A stretch of DNA of 50,275 nucleotides, taken from NCBI RefSeq assembly GCF_025465935.1, contig NZ_JANLNV010000091.1, positions 1 to 50,275 on the forward strand, written 5' to 3'. The notes beneath the pieces were generated by a model, which ran no database searches, had not been told where the DNA came from, and worked only from the letters and a program-made list of their open reading frames with translations. This DNA is from Pseudomonas sp. 7P_10.2_Bac1 (GTDB lineage: Bacteria; Pseudomonadota; Gammaproteobacteria; Pseudomonadales; Pseudomonadaceae). The first letter of the stretch is position 1; each line of letters opens with the position of its first letter. Positions 16,560-25,929 of the stretch are shown here, piece after piece. A program made the position numbers and the translations under genes.

Positions 16560-16648
16560 GTGCCGCACTCCTGTAAGGATAAAAAATAGAAACAAAAATT
16601 AGATGGCTGTGTCGCCATACCCATAGGATAGACGGCAATTTCCGGGAC

Positions 16649-17629
16649 TCAGCTCAATATGGAGACCGATTCCAAGTATTTCAAGGCTCGTGGCAGATTG
16701 TCACAGTCCAGGCTGTCCAGCCAATGTAGATCATCCCAACTGCGCAACCAGGTGAACTGACGCTTGGCCAATTGGCGCGTAGCAATGATGCCGCGCTCCT
16801 GCATCTCGGTTGCCGTCAGCTTGCCGTCCAGATAATCCCAGACTTGGCGATAGCCCACTGCACGTATAGACGGCAACCCGGCATGCAGGTCACTTCTATC
16901 TCGCAGGGCTAAGACCTCGTCAATGAACCCCTGTTCCAGCATTTGCACGAATCTTTGCGCGATTCTTTCATGCAGCACCTGCCGGTTCGCCGGAGCGATG
17001 GCCAGTTGGGCGACAGTATAGGGCAATTGCCCGCCACCAGAAGCTGCTGCTTTAGTAGATTCTTCAGATTGTTTATGACGATGTGCGGTCATGCTCAAAC
17101 CACTGACCCGATAAACCTCTAAAGCACGTGTCAGACGCTGCGGATCGTTGGGATGAATGCGCGCCGCAGACTCAGGATCAACCGCCGCCAACTGGTCATG
17201 CAGTGCCTGCCAACCGAGGCGCTGGGCCTCTTCTTCGAGCTGCGCACGCACCTGTGGATCAGCGGCCGGCATGTCGGCCAGCCCTTCTAGCAGCGCCTTG
17301 TAATAGAGCATGGTGCCGCCCACCAGCAGCGGAATCTTGCCCCGCGCGGTGATGTCCGCCATGACCGCGAGCGCATCACGGCGAAAATCGGCCGCAGAAT
17401 AGCTCTCGGCCGGGTCAATGATGTCGATCAACTGGTGCGGATGCGCCGCCAGAACTTCTTTGGACGGTTTGGCCGTGCCGATGTCCATGCCGCGATAGAC
17501 CAGCGCCGAATCGACACTGACCAGCTCGCATGGCAGTACCTTGCTCAGCTCAATCGCCAGGTCAGTCTTGCCAGCCGCCGTGGGGCCCATCAAAAAAATG
17601 GCCGGGGGTAAAACCTTGGAGCCTGTCAT
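16649..17629 (-). CDS. miaA: tRNA dimethylallyltransferase MiaA
   Basis: Transfers a dimethylallyl group to N6 of A37 in tRNAs that read U-starting codons. The P-loop is GPTAAGKTDLA; it is followed by VSVDSALVYRGMDIGTAKP (substrate Asp/Ser region), ITARGKIPLLVGGTMLYYKA and, near the C-terminus, TRQLAKRQFTWLR. I place the start at 17629, where ATG overlaps the mutL TGA by one base, giving 326 residues; the longer open frame would overlap mutL by 75 bases and adds no conserved sequence. Confidence 0.96.
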   Translation of the reverse strand: MTGSKVLPPAIFLMGPTAAGKTDLAIELSKVLPCELVSVDSALVYRGMDIGTAKPSKEVLAAHPHQLIDIIDPAESYSAADFRRDALAVMADITARGKIPLLVGGTMLYYKALLEGLADMPAADPQVRAQLEEEAQRLGWQALHDQLAAVDPESAARIHPNDPQRLTRALEVYRVSGLSMTAHRHKQSEESTKAAASGGGQLPYTVAQLAIAPANRQVLHERIAQRFVQMLEQGFIDEVLALRDRSDLHAGLPSIRAVGYRQVWDYLDGKLTATEMQERGIIATRQLAKRQFTWLRSWDDLHWLDSLDCDNLPRALKYLESVSILS

Positions 17630-19539
17630 CAGCGACCGCGCAAAAAGAGTTTGTCCAAGTCGTCCAGGCCCATTTGGGTCCAGGTGGGACGACCATGATT
17701 GCACTGACCACTGCGCTCGGTATTTTCCATGTCACGCAACAAGCCGTTCATTTCCGGTATCGCCAAACGGCGATTAGCGCGGATCGCGCCGTGGCACGCC
17801 ATGGTGCCTAGCAATTCGTTGAGGTGCGCCTGTATCCGGTCACTGGTGCCGTATTCCATCAGGTCCGCCAACACGTCATGCACCAGCCGCTGCGCCTCGG
17901 CTTGCTTGAGCAGGGCCGGGATCTGGCGAATGGCCAGAGACTCCGGGCCCAGACGTTGTAATTCGAACCCCAGGCGGCGGAACCAGTCGCCGTGTTCTTC
18001 GGCGCAATCGGCTTCACGCTGGCTGACCGCAATCGATTCCGGCACCAGCAGCGGCTGGCCACTCAGGCCTTCGCTGGCCATGGCGATCTTGAGGCGTTCG
18101 TACATGATCCGCTCGTGGGCCGCGTGCATGTCCACCAGCACCAGCCCATGGGCGTTTTCAGAGAGGATATAAATGCCCTTGAGCTGCGCCAGGGCAAAGC
18201 CCAGCGGCGGAATATCACCCTGGCCTTCGGGCATCGGCGCTGCCGAGGCCTCGGGCAGAGGCGCGAAAAACTCGCGGTAGGCATTTTTCGCTTCAGCGGT
18301 CGACACCGATGGCGTTGCCGCCGGTGGACGGTAGTACGACTGATAACCCGCCCCTGCGCCCGAACCGGGCACGTGCGCAACCGGCGCCGCTTGAGGCGGC
18401 TCGAGCAGATGCGCGGCAAGGCGCATTTCGCCTTGTGGGCCGAATTCACCGGCCTCAAGCCCGGTAGGCCGCTCAGCCCCCGGCACCGGCGCAGGTGCTG
18501 CCAACTGATCTTCGGGGCGCACATCACCCAAGGCGCGGTGCAACGTGCCGTACAAAAAGTCATGCACCATGCGCCCGTCACGGAAGCGCACTTCGTGTTT
18601 GGTCGGGTGAACGTTCACGTCGACCACCGAGGGGTCGACTTCAAAAAACAGCACAAAGGTCGGATGCCGACCATTGAACAACACATCGCGATAGGCCTGG
18701 CGCACCGCGTGCGCCACCAGCTTGTCGCGTACCGCACGGCCATTCACATAGAAGTACTGCAAGTCGGCCTGGCTGCGGGAAAAGGTCGGCAAGCCCACCC
18801 AGCCCCATAAATGCAGACCATTGCGCTCCACTTCAATGGGCAGCGCCTGCTCAAGAAACGCCGGGCCGCACACCGCCGCCACACGCCTGGCGCGGGCTGT
18901 GGCATCGCGGGCTTCGTGCAGATTGAGAATGCTTTTACCGTTGTGACGCAAGTTGAACGCCACATCAAAACGCGCCAAGGCCAAACGTTTGATCACTTCT
19001 TGCAAGTGATCAAACTCGGTTTTTTCGGTCTTGAGAAATTTGCGCCGCGCCGGGGTGTTGAAAAACAGGTCGCGTACTTCCACCGAGGTACCGACCGGGT
19101 GCGCCGCTGGCTGAACCCGCGGGGCCATGTCGCGACCTTCGGTTTCGACCTGCCACGCCTGATCGGCACCCCGGGTGCGCGAAGTCAGGGTCAAGCGGGC
19201 TACCGAACTGATCGATGCCAGCGCTTCACCGCGAAACCCCAGGCTCATCACCCGCTCGAGGTCTTCAAGGTCGCGAATCTTGCTGGTGGCATGGCGCGCC
19301 AGCGCCAGCGGCAAGTCGTCACTGGAAATACCGCTGCCATCGTCACGTACCCGCAGCAGCTTGATCCCGGCCTGCTCGACGTCCACATCAATGCGTTTGG
19401 CGCCCGAATCGAGGCTGTTTTCCAGCAACTCCTTGATCACCGAGGCCGGGCGCTCAACCACTTCACCCGCGGCAATCTGGTTCGCCAGGCGCGGGCTGAG
19501 CAGTTCAATGCGTGCGCTGCTCATGACCTCATCACTCAT
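17629..19539 (-). CDS. mutL: DNA mismatch repair protein MutL
   Basis: A GHKL ATPase (636 residues) that links MutS recognition to strand removal. ATPase motifs: ELLENSLDSGAKRIDV, RDDGSGIS and SLGFRGEALASISSVARL. A variable Pro/Ala-rich linker covers roughly 340-430. The C-terminal domain holds DMHAAHERIMYE near residue 468, which fits the endonuclease motif DQHA(x2)E(x4)E apart from Met for Gln; nicking activity is therefore expected, as in bacteria without MutH. The ATG at 19539 overlaps the amiB stop (ATGA); a second in-frame ATG at 19524 (MSSARIELL) is an alternative start closer to relatives. Confidence 0.96.
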   Translation of the reverse strand: MSDEVMSSARIELLSPRLANQIAAGEVVERPASVIKELLENSLDSGAKRIDVDVEQAGIKLLRVRDDGSGISSDDLPLALARHATSKIRDLEDLERVMSLGFRGEALASISSVARLTLTSRTRGADQAWQVETEGRDMAPRVQPAAHPVGTSVEVRDLFFNTPARRKFLKTEKTEFDHLQEVIKRLALARFDVAFNLRHNGKSILNLHEARDATARARRVAAVCGPAFLEQALPIEVERNGLHLWGWVGLPTFSRSQADLQYFYVNGRAVRDKLVAHAVRQAYRDVLFNGRHPTFVLFFEVDPSVVDVNVHPTKHEVRFRDGRMVHDFLYGTLHRALGDVRPEDQLAAPAPVPGAERPTGLEAGEFGPQGEMRLAAHLLEPPQAAPVAHVPGSGAGAGYQSYYRPPAATPSVSTAEAKNAYREFFAPLPEASAAPMPEGQGDIPPLGFALAQLKGIYILSENAHGLVLVDMHAAHERIMYERLKIAMASEGLSGQPLLVPESIAVSQREADCAEEHGDWFRRLGFELQRLGPESLAIRQIPALLKQAEAQRLVHDVLADLMEYGTSDRIQAHLNELLGTMACHGAIRANRRLAIPEMNGLLRDMENTERSGQCNHGRPTWTQMGLDDLDKLFLRGR

Positions 19540-20975
19540 TGCTTGGTCACCAGCTCAGTCGCCGGAATGCTCAGGTTTTGGCCCACTTTCAATTCATCAC
19601 TTTTCAAACCGTTGCTGGAGCGCAGGGTTGCCACGCCCACTTGGTAGCGCACGGCAATCATTGCCAGGGTTTCACCAGGACGAACCGTGTGCTCGCGGGA
19701 GCCCTGGGCGATTTTGCCGGTGTCACGCAGCCAGGCAATGTAAGTGCCCGGTGGCGGGTTTTGCTGGAAGAACTGACGCACGCCGCTGCTGATCGACCGC
19801 GCCAGCGCTTGCTGGTGGCTGGCCGACGACAGCTTCGAGGCTTCGTTGGCGTTCGAGATAAACCCGGTTTCGACGAGGATCGAAGGGATATCCGGCGACT
19901 TGAGCACCATGAATCCGGCCTGTTCCACACGCTGCTTGTGCAGCGGCGTGACCCGACCAATGTTGCTCAACACCTTCTGCCCCACATTGAGGCTGGAGGT
20001 CAACGAGGCGGTCATCGACAGGTCGAGCAACACGCCGGCGAGCATTTTGTCTTTGTCATCGAGGCTCACGTTACCCGCGCCGCCGATCAAGTCAGAGCGG
20101 TTTTCACTGTCTGCCAACCAACGCGCCGTCTCCGACGTGGCCCCGCGTTCAGACAAGGCAAACACCGACGCACCAAACGCCGCCTTGGACGGCGCAGCGT
20201 CAGCGTGAATAGAGACAAACAGGTCAGCGCCCTTCTTGCGGGCGATTTCGGTGCGGCCACGCAGCGGGATGAAATAGTCGCCGGTGCGGGTCAGCTCAGC
20301 CCGGAAGCCGCGCATCCCGTTGATTTGGCGCTGCAACTCTTTGGCAATCGCCAGCACCACGTTCTTCTCGTGCTGGCCCGCAGAACCTGAGGCTCCCGGG
20401 TCTTCACCGCCGTGACCGGGGTCGATTACCACGACAATTTCGCGCTTGCCACTCGGCACGGGCGGCAGTTTGATATCAGGCTGGGCTGGCGTGACCGGCA
20501 CCGGAACCGGCACAGCGGGAGCCTTGGCCACGGTGGTCGCTGGCAAACTCGGGGTAAGGTCTGCGCCCTGATCGAACAAGTCGACCACCAGGCGGTTGCC
20601 GTACTGGGCATTGGGCGCCAGTACAAAGCTTTTGGGAGTCACCGCTTTTTTCAGGTCGATGACCACCCGCAAATCGGTCGGTGTGCGCTGGGCTGAACGC
20701 AAGCTGGTGATCGGCGTGTTGGCCGTCGCCACGTTCAAGGGCCCGCCCAGGGTTGCGCCGTTGATGTCAATCACCAGTCGGTCAGGCGCCGTCAACGTGA
20801 ACACGCTGTGTTGTACCGGGCCGGTCAGGTCAAACACCAGCCGCGTGTTGTCCGGGGCACGCCATAAGCGCACACTTTTTACCTGAGTGGCCGCCATGGC
20901 ATTCACCGCCATGACACTCAGCAACACACCCACGACACTCACTAACGCGCGAAAGCGCATACCAAACCCCATCAT
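19536..20975 (-). CDS. amiB: N-acetylmuramoyl-L-alanine amidase AmiB
   Basis: A periplasmic zinc amidase that cleaves septal peptidoglycan during cell separation. A signal peptide (RALVSVVGVLLSVMAVNAMA) is followed by an AMIN domain that targets the division site, a Pro/Val linker, the Amidase_3 domain with zinc motifs (VVVIDPGHGGEDPGASG and LFVSIHADA) and a catalytic Glu in ILVETGFISNANEA, and a C-terminal LysM domain (HTVRPGETLAMIAVRYQVG). The start at 20975 overlaps the tsaE stop (TAATG); the adjacent ATG at 20972 and one at 20960 are equally possible. About 479 residues. Confidence 0.95.
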   Translation of the reverse strand: MMGFGMRFRALVSVVGVLLSVMAVNAMAATQVKSVRLWRAPDNTRLVFDLTGPVQHSVFTLTAPDRLVIDINGATLGGPLNVATANTPITSLRSAQRTPTDLRVVIDLKKAVTPKSFVLAPNAQYGNRLVVDLFDQGADLTPSLPATTVAKAPAVPVPVPVTPAQPDIKLPPVPSGKREIVVVIDPGHGGEDPGASGSAGQHEKNVVLAIAKELQRQINGMRGFRAELTRTGDYFIPLRGRTEIARKKGADLFVSIHADAAPSKAAFGASVFALSERGATSETARWLADSENRSDLIGGAGNVSLDDKDKMLAGVLLDLSMTASLTSSLNVGQKVLSNIGRVTPLHKQRVEQAGFMVLKSPDIPSILVETGFISNANEASKLSSASHQQALARSISSGVRQFFQQNPPPGTYIAWLRDTGKIAQGSREHTVRPGETLAMIAVRYQVGVATLRSSNGLKSDELKVGQNLSIPATELVTKQ

Positions 20976-21445
20976 TATTTGTATTCCAGCGCCACTGCGG
21001 CACACCAAGACTCGCCACGCGCGCCTTGGGGCGACAACGTCAGCCAGCGCCCGGTGTTATGCGGCCTAATGGTAATGGTCAGGTCGGGCTTTGGCAAAAA
21101 GCCCGCACCTTGCTGGGGCCATTCGATCAAGCATAGGGCGTCCTCGTCGAAATAGTCGCGAATCCCCATGTACTCCAGCTCTTCCGGGTCAACCAGGCGA
21201 TACAAATCGAAATGGAATGCCTTGATCGCACCAATCTCATAGGGCTCGACTAATGTAAATGTAGGACTTTTTACAGCCCCCGTATGCCCGAGACCGCGAA
21301 TAATGCCGCGTGACAGGGTGGTTTTACCCGCCCCCAAGTCCCCTTCCAGAAAAATCAGGCCATGCCCCTGGGTGATACGCGCCAATTGCCCGCCAAAAGC
21401 GACCATGGCGTCTTCATCCGCCAGATGCAGTGTTAATTCAGACAC
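20975..21445 (-). CDS. tsaE: tRNA threonylcarbamoyladenosine biosynthesis ATPase TsaE
   Basis: A small P-loop ATPase (156 residues, YjeE family) that works with TsaB and TsaD to place t6A at position 37 of ANN-decoding tRNAs. The Walker A motif is LEGDLGAGKTTLSRGI, followed by KSPTFTLVEPY and the family-typical FHFDLYRL. The start codon is GTG at 21445, lying 13 bases inside the 3' end of nnrD, so the two genes overlap and are probably coupled. Confidence 0.95.
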   Translation of the reverse strand: MSELTLHLADEDAMVAFGGQLARITQGHGLIFLEGDLGAGKTTLSRGIIRGLGHTGAVKSPTFTLVEPYEIGAIKAFHFDLYRLVDPEELEYMGIRDYFDEDALCLIEWPQQGAGFLPKPDLTITIRPHNTGRWLTLSPQGARGESWCAAVALEYK

Positions 21446-22293
21446 GGTGCTTGCTCCTCCAACAACTGACGAATGGCTGGAATCAAATCACTGGCCGCCA
21501 GCCCACGGCCCAATTGCCCCTGTTGCTCTCCTGCACGGGCATGCAGCCACACCGCCAGGCACGCCGCATCGAATGCGCTCATGCCTTGCGCCAACAACGC
21601 GCCGACTACCCCGGCCAACACATCGCCCAAGCCCGCGGTCGCCATGGCTGGATGGCCATGGGTGCACAGTGCCAACTCGCCCTGCAGCCCTGCGATCAAA
21701 GTGCCCGCGCCTTTAAGAACGCACACCACTGAGTATTTTTTAACCAGCGCACGTGCAGCCGCCGGGCGATCCGCCTGCACTTGCGCGGTACTCACGCCCA
21801 GCAAACGCGCGGCTTCACCGGGGTGCGGGGTGAGCACTGCGCCTGCCGGCGCAGTAAAGCCTGCGTTGGACAACAGATTCAGCGCATCGGCGTCCCAGAC
21901 TTGCGGCATTTTTGCCTGGGCCGCCGCCGACAGCAGGCTGCGCCCCCAGGCCGCCTGCCCCAAGCCTGGCCCAACCACGACCACAGACGCTTGATCCAGC
22001 GCACCCATCAGTTGATTAGCCGACGACACACCCAAGGCCATCACCTCCGGCAAGCGGGTCAAGGCCACCGGCACATGCTCAGGGCGGGTCGCCAGTGACA
22101 CCAGGCCCGCTCCACAGCGCAAGGCGCTCTGCGCACTGAGCGTTATGGAGCCGCCAAATCCCCGGTCTCCGCCGATCAGCAACACATGCCCGAACTGGCC
22201 TTTATGGGCGTCAGATGGGCGCGCAGGCAGTCGCGGCAGCGTGTCCGCCATGAGCGGTTTTGGGTCAGCAAAGGTGTGTTTGGTCTGCGGCAT
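21433..22293 (-). CDS. nnrD: ADP-dependent NAD(P)H-hydrate dehydratase (NnrD-type, single domain)
   Basis: Repairs hydrated NAD(P)H in a ribokinase-like fold (286 residues). The conserved CARKD segments are visible: HKGQFGHVLLIGGDRGFGGS, VLTPHPGEAARLLG, VLKGAGTLIA and GNxDxLxG-like TAGLGDVLAGVVGALLAQG. The N-terminal epimerase domain (NnrE) found in the ~500-residue E. coli YjeF fusion is absent, so the epimerase must be encoded elsewhere or be dispensable. An internal ATG at 22251 (MADTLPRL) could also serve as start. It reads divergently from queG across 62 bp. Confidence 0.9.
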   Translation of the reverse strand: MPQTKHTFADPKPLMADTLPRLPARPSDAHKGQFGHVLLIGGDRGFGGSITLSAQSALRCGAGLVSLATRPEHVPVALTRLPEVMALGVSSANQLMGALDQASVVVVGPGLGQAAWGRSLLSAAAQAKMPQVWDADALNLLSNAGFTAPAGAVLTPHPGEAARLLGVSTAQVQADRPAAARALVKKYSVVCVLKGAGTLIAGLQGELALCTHGHPAMATAGLGDVLAGVVGALLAQGMSAFDAACLAVWLHARAGEQQGQLGRGLAASDLIPAIRQLLEEQAPCLN

Positions 22294-22355
22294 GCGTGTC
22301 GGGCTCCGATGTCTGGCAGAATTATACGCATCTCAGCTCTGGTTTCTCTTGCCTC

Positions 22356-23429
22356 ATGCCTGCTATTACCGCCGACCTCCCCGCTCTCGCTCAGTCCATC
22401 AAGGAATGGGGCCGCGAGTTGGGCTTTCAACAAGTCGCCATTGCCGGCCTTGACCTGGGAGAACACGAACAGCATCTGGAACGTTGGCTGGCCGCGGGTT
22501 ATCACGGCGAGATGGATTACATGGGCGCTCACGGCAGCAAACGTTCGCACCCTGAAGAACTGGTGCCCGGTACGTTGCGCGTGGTTTCGCTGCGCATGGA
22601 CTACTTGCCCGGCGACACACATATGGCGCAAGTATTGGCCCAACCCGAAAAAGCCTACATATCGCGTTACGCATTAGGCCGCGACTACCACAAGCTGGTG
22701 CGCAAACGCGTCCAGCAACTGGCTGACCGCATTCAGAAGGATATCGGCCCTTTCGGCTTTCGTGCCTTTGTCGACAGCGCTCCGGTGCTGGAAAAAGCCA
22801 TCGCGCAAAAAGCCGGGCTGGGCTGGATCGGCAAAAACACTCTGGTGCTCAATCGCAAGGCCGGCAGTTACTTCTTTTTGAGCGAACTGTTTGTGGACCT
22901 GCCGCTACCGGTGGACGCCCCGCACGAAACCGAGCATTGCGGACGCTGCAGCGCGTGCCTGGACATTTGCCCGACCAATGCGTTTGTAGGGCCATATGTG
23001 CTGGATGCAAGGCGCTGTATTTCTTACCTGACCATTGAGCTGAAAACCGCGATCCCTGAAGAGCTGCGCTCAATGATGGGCAACCGGGTGTTTGGCTGCG
23101 ACGACTGCCAGATCGTCTGCCCGTGGAACCGCTTTGCCCGCAGCACCAGTGAGGGTGACTTCAAGCCCCGGCATAACCTGGACAACGCCCAGTTGGCCGA
23201 ACTGTTTATGTGGGACGAAGACACGTTCCTCAGCAGCACCGAAGGCTCGCCCCTGCGTCGGGCCGGTTACGAGCGCTGGCTGCGCAATTTGGCCGTGGGG
23301 TTGGGCAATGCACCGTCGACCATTCCGGTGCTGGAGGCGTTGAAAGCGCGGCGTGAATACCCTTCCGAGCTGGTGCAAGAGCATGTGGAATGGGCGCTAA
23401 AGCAGCATGCTGAGCGGGCTTCTGTGTAA
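22356..23429 (+). CDS. queG: Epoxyqueuosine reductase QueG
   Basis: The last step of queuosine synthesis: a cobalamin- and iron-sulphur-dependent reductase that converts epoxyqueuosine to queuosine in tRNA. 357 residues. The first ferredoxin-like cluster motif CGRCSACLDICP begins near residue 195 and the second, CDDCQIVCPWN, near 248, together providing two 4Fe-4S clusters. The cobalamin-binding N-terminal part precedes them and a short HEAT-like C-terminal segment follows. The start at MPAITADLP is chosen over an upstream in-frame start that would overlap nnrD. Confidence 0.96.
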   Translation: MPAITADLPALAQSIKEWGRELGFQQVAIAGLDLGEHEQHLERWLAAGYHGEMDYMGAHGSKRSHPEELVPGTLRVVSLRMDYLPGDTHMAQVLAQPEKAYISRYALGRDYHKLVRKRVQQLADRIQKDIGPFGFRAFVDSAPVLEKAIAQKAGLGWIGKNTLVLNRKAGSYFFLSELFVDLPLPVDAPHETEHCGRCSACLDICPTNAFVGPYVLDARRCISYLTIELKTAIPEELRSMMGNRVFGCDDCQIVCPWNRFARSTSEGDFKPRHNLDNAQLAELFMWDEDTFLSSTEGSPLRRAGYERWLRNLAVGLGNAPSTIPVLEALKARREYPSELVQEHVEWALKQHAERASV

Positions 23430-23436
23430 ATCTCTG

Positions 23437-23475
23437 GCCCTCACCCAGATCGCCCAATCAGCCTTCCCGCTCTGG
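23437..23475. repeat. Fragment of a CCTCACCC-type repeat
   Basis: GGCCCTCACCCAGATCGCCC, then AATCAG and CTTCCCGCTCTGGCGA, contains the left end and the CCCAATCAG core of the terminal-inverted-repeat family but lacks the right end. It lies between the convergent queG and TRIC genes. Confidence 0.55.
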
Positions 23476-23494
23476 CGAATTCGCTACTGGCCTA

Positions 23495-24106
23495 TTAATG
23501 CTCGTCGTTGTACACAAACTTGGGCATTTCCCAGTTAAAGCGAATAGCCAACAGACGCAGCAACAGGCCGCCGAACAACGTGACGAAAATCGCCTGTTCG
23601 TTAGGCATGTTCAGATAGGTACACAGCAGGAAGCACCACGCCGCCGCAAAGGACACGCTGGCATAGAGTTCACGACGGAAGATCAGCGGGATGTCGTTAC
23701 AGAAGATGTCACGCAGGATGCCACCAAAGACCCCGGTAATGACCCCGCTCACCGACGCCACCAGCATGCCCTGGCCCATTTCCAGGGCGGTCATGCAGCC
23801 GATCAAGGTGAACGCCACCAAGCCCAGTGCATCGAGCACTAAAAACAGCGAGCGCAAATGGCGCATCAATGGGGCGATAAAAATCGTCACCAAAGCTGCA
23901 AAGGTGGTGAGCACCAGGTATTCCGGGTGTTTGACCCACGTCAGCGGGTAATGCCCCAACAGCACGTCACGCACCGAACCACCGCCCAGCGCAGTGACGC
24001 ACGCAATCAGCACCACGCCAAACCAGTCCATGCCGCGACGCCCGGCAGACAGCGCGCCGGTCATGGCTTCAGCAGTAATGGCAACTAAATAGAGCATCAG
24101 CAACAT
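23495..24106 (-). CDS. TRIC-family (UPF0126) cation channel, YicG-like
   Basis: A 203-residue polytopic membrane protein with about six or seven hydrophobic segments arranged as two similar halves. Each half contains the kinked Gly-rich helix of the family: ALGGGSVRDVLLG in the first and VFGGILRDIFCNDIPLIFR in the second. Bacterial and animal TRIC proteins are trimeric monovalent cation channels; the role in this organism is unknown. It is a single-gene unit, convergent with queG, 131 bp downstream of orn. Confidence 0.85.
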   Translation of the reverse strand: MLLMLYLVAITAEAMTGALSAGRRGMDWFGVVLIACVTALGGGSVRDVLLGHYPLTWVKHPEYLVLTTFAALVTIFIAPLMRHLRSLFLVLDALGLVAFTLIGCMTALEMGQGMLVASVSGVITGVFGGILRDIFCNDIPLIFRRELYASVSFAAAWCFLLCTYLNMPNEQAIFVTLFGGLLLRLLAIRFNWEMPKFVYNDEH

Positions 24107-24182
24107 GGCGGCGATCCTTGCAAGAAGGCGCGCAGTCTACTCACTTGGCGCAAGCACCAAAAGGGGGCAAAAAACACACCCC

Positions 24183-24222
24183 CTGTAGGAGCGAGCTTGC
24201 CTCGCGATCTTTTGATCTTTAA
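24183..24222. repeat. REP element between orn and the TRIC gene
   Basis: CTGTAGGAGCGAGCTTGCC then TCGCGATCTTTTGATCTT: a single half of the REP family with an inner GATCTTTTGATC palindrome. It lies 16 bases after the orn stop. Confidence 0.85.
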
Positions 24223-24237
24223 AGCAAACAGCCGTCT

Positions 24238-24780
24238 TTAGAACTTGATGAAGTGCTCGCGGTAGTGCTTCAACTCGGCAATCGATTCACGAATATCGTC
24301 CAGTGCCAGGTGCGCGCCGTTCTTCTTCAGGGTGTCGCGCACCTCGGGCGCCCAGCGGGCCACCAGTTCCTTGAGGGTCGACACGTCGAGATTACGGTAA
24401 TGGAAGTAGCTTTCGAGGGTTTTCATGTGGGTGTACAGAAAACGCCGGTCCTGGCAGATGCTGTTGCCGCAGATCGGCGATTTGCCTTTGGGTACCCACT
24501 TTTCCAGAAACGCGAGTGTCTGTTTTTCCGCTTCAGCCATGCTGATGGTGCTGTCTTTGACCCGCTGGGTCAGGCCACTGGCACCGTGGGTGCGGGTGTT
24601 CCATTCGTCCATGCGGGCAAGCACTTCGTCGCTGTGGTGAATGGCGATTACCGGGCCTTCGGCCAGGGTATTGAGATTGCTGTCGGTGACGATGGTGGCC
24701 ATTTCGATAATGACGTCGTTGTCCGGATCAAGGCCGGTCATTTCCAGGTCGATCCAGATCAGGTTCTGCGCGTTGTTCAT
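24238..24780 (-). CDS. orn: Oligoribonuclease
   Basis: A DEDDh 3'-5' exoribonuclease (180 residues) that finishes RNA decay by cleaving dinucleotides. In Pseudomonas it also clears pGpG, the breakdown product of c-di-GMP, and so affects biofilm signalling. Catalytic residues are visible: IDLEMTGLDPDNDVIIE (D, E), the middle Asp in NSICQDRRFLYTHM, and HLALDDIRESIAEL (H, D). Length and ends match the family exactly. It is divergent from rsgA. Confidence 0.97.
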   Translation of the reverse strand: MNNAQNLIWIDLEMTGLDPDNDVIIEMATIVTDSNLNTLAEGPVIAIHHSDEVLARMDEWNTRTHGASGLTQRVKDSTISMAEAEKQTLAFLEKWVPKGKSPICGNSICQDRRFLYTHMKTLESYFHYRNLDVSTLKELVARWAPEVRDTLKKNGAHLALDDIRESIAELKHYREHFIKF

Positions 24781-24886
24781 AAAGGCCTCCAGAGCTTAGT
24801 CGCGCAGTTTAGCTTAGGCGCCCGGCCCACGTGCTAAACTCCCCGGCGTTTTACCCTTCTTATCGTTTTATCAACACGGAACACCC

Positions 24887-25918
24887 ATGGCCAAACGCCA
24901 GCTCAACCGTCGCCAAAACTGGCGCATCGAAAAGATCCAGGGCGAGCGCGCTGCCCGCGCCGCCAAACGTGAATCCAGCGCCCTCGAAGCGCTTGAGGGC
25001 GGCGATTTGGGCCCTGAGCAACACGGCCTGGTGATCGCGCACTTTGGTGTGCAGGTCGAAGTCGAGGCTCAGGAAGGCGAGTTGAAAGGCCAGACGTTCC
25101 GCTGCCACCTGCGCGCCAACCTGCCTGCGCTGGTTACCGGCGACACCGTGGTGTGGCGCGCAGGCAATCAGGGCATCGGGGTTATCGTCGCCCAGCTACC
25201 GCGTAAAACCGAACTGTGCCGCCCCGACAACCGCGGCCAGCTCAAGCCGGTAGCCGCCAACGTCGACATGATCGTGATTGTGTTCGCGCCAATGCCCGAG
25301 CCTCACGCCAACCTGATCGACCGCTACCTCATCGCCGCCGAGCACGCCGGCATCCGCCCGTTCCTGCTGCTGAACAAGGCTGACTTGATCGATGATCAAA
25401 ACGCCCCGGCACTCAATGCCTTGCTGGATGTGTATCGTCAGTTGGGCTACCCGGTGCTGGAAGTGTCCGCACACCACGGCGACGGCATGCAGCAGTTAAA
25501 AGAGCAACTCAACGGTCGTATCAGTGTGTTTGTGGGGCAGTCGGGCGTAGGTAAATCTTCGTTGGTCAACAGCTTGCTACCTGAGGTCAACCTGCGGGTC
25601 GGGCCGCTGTCGGAGCTTTCTGGCCAAGGCACGCACACCACCACCACCGCGCGATTGTTCCACTTCCCGGGCGGCGGCCAGTTGATCGACTCACCGGGTA
25701 TTCGTGAATTTGGCTTGGGCCATGTGAGCCGCGCCGATGTTGAAGCGGGCTTTATCGAGTTCAACGACCTGATTGGCCGTTGCCGATTCCGCGACTGCAA
25801 GCACGATCGCGAGCCGGGCTGCGCGCTGTTGATGGCCCTCGAAGATGGCCGTGTGCAGCAACAGCGCATGAACAGCTATCGCTCGATCATTGCGAGCTTG
25901 CCGGAAAGCAGTTACTAA
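24887..25918 (+). CDS. rsgA: Small ribosomal subunit biogenesis GTPase RsgA
   Basis: A circularly permuted GTPase (343 residues) that acts late in 30S maturation. The N-terminal basic region and OB fold precede G4 (LLNKADL), which comes before G1 (FVGQSGVGKSSLVNSLL, near 217) and G3 (LIDSPGIREFGL): the permuted order typical of the family. The C-terminal zinc-binding CRFRDCKHDREPGC is present. The start ATG at 24887 gives the usual MAKRQLNRRQNWRIEKIQ beginning. Confidence 0.97.
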   Translation: MAKRQLNRRQNWRIEKIQGERAARAAKRESSALEALEGGDLGPEQHGLVIAHFGVQVEVEAQEGELKGQTFRCHLRANLPALVTGDTVVWRAGNQGIGVIVAQLPRKTELCRPDNRGQLKPVAANVDMIVIVFAPMPEPHANLIDRYLIAAEHAGIRPFLLLNKADLIDDQNAPALNALLDVYRQLGYPVLEVSAHHGDGMQQLKEQLNGRISVFVGQSGVGKSSLVNSLLPEVNLRVGPLSELSGQGTHTTTTARLFHFPGGGQLIDSPGIREFGLGHVSRADVEAGFIEFNDLIGRCRFRDCKHDREPGCALLMALEDGRVQQQRMNSYRSIIASLPESSY

Positions 25919-25929
25919 AGATCAAGAGC

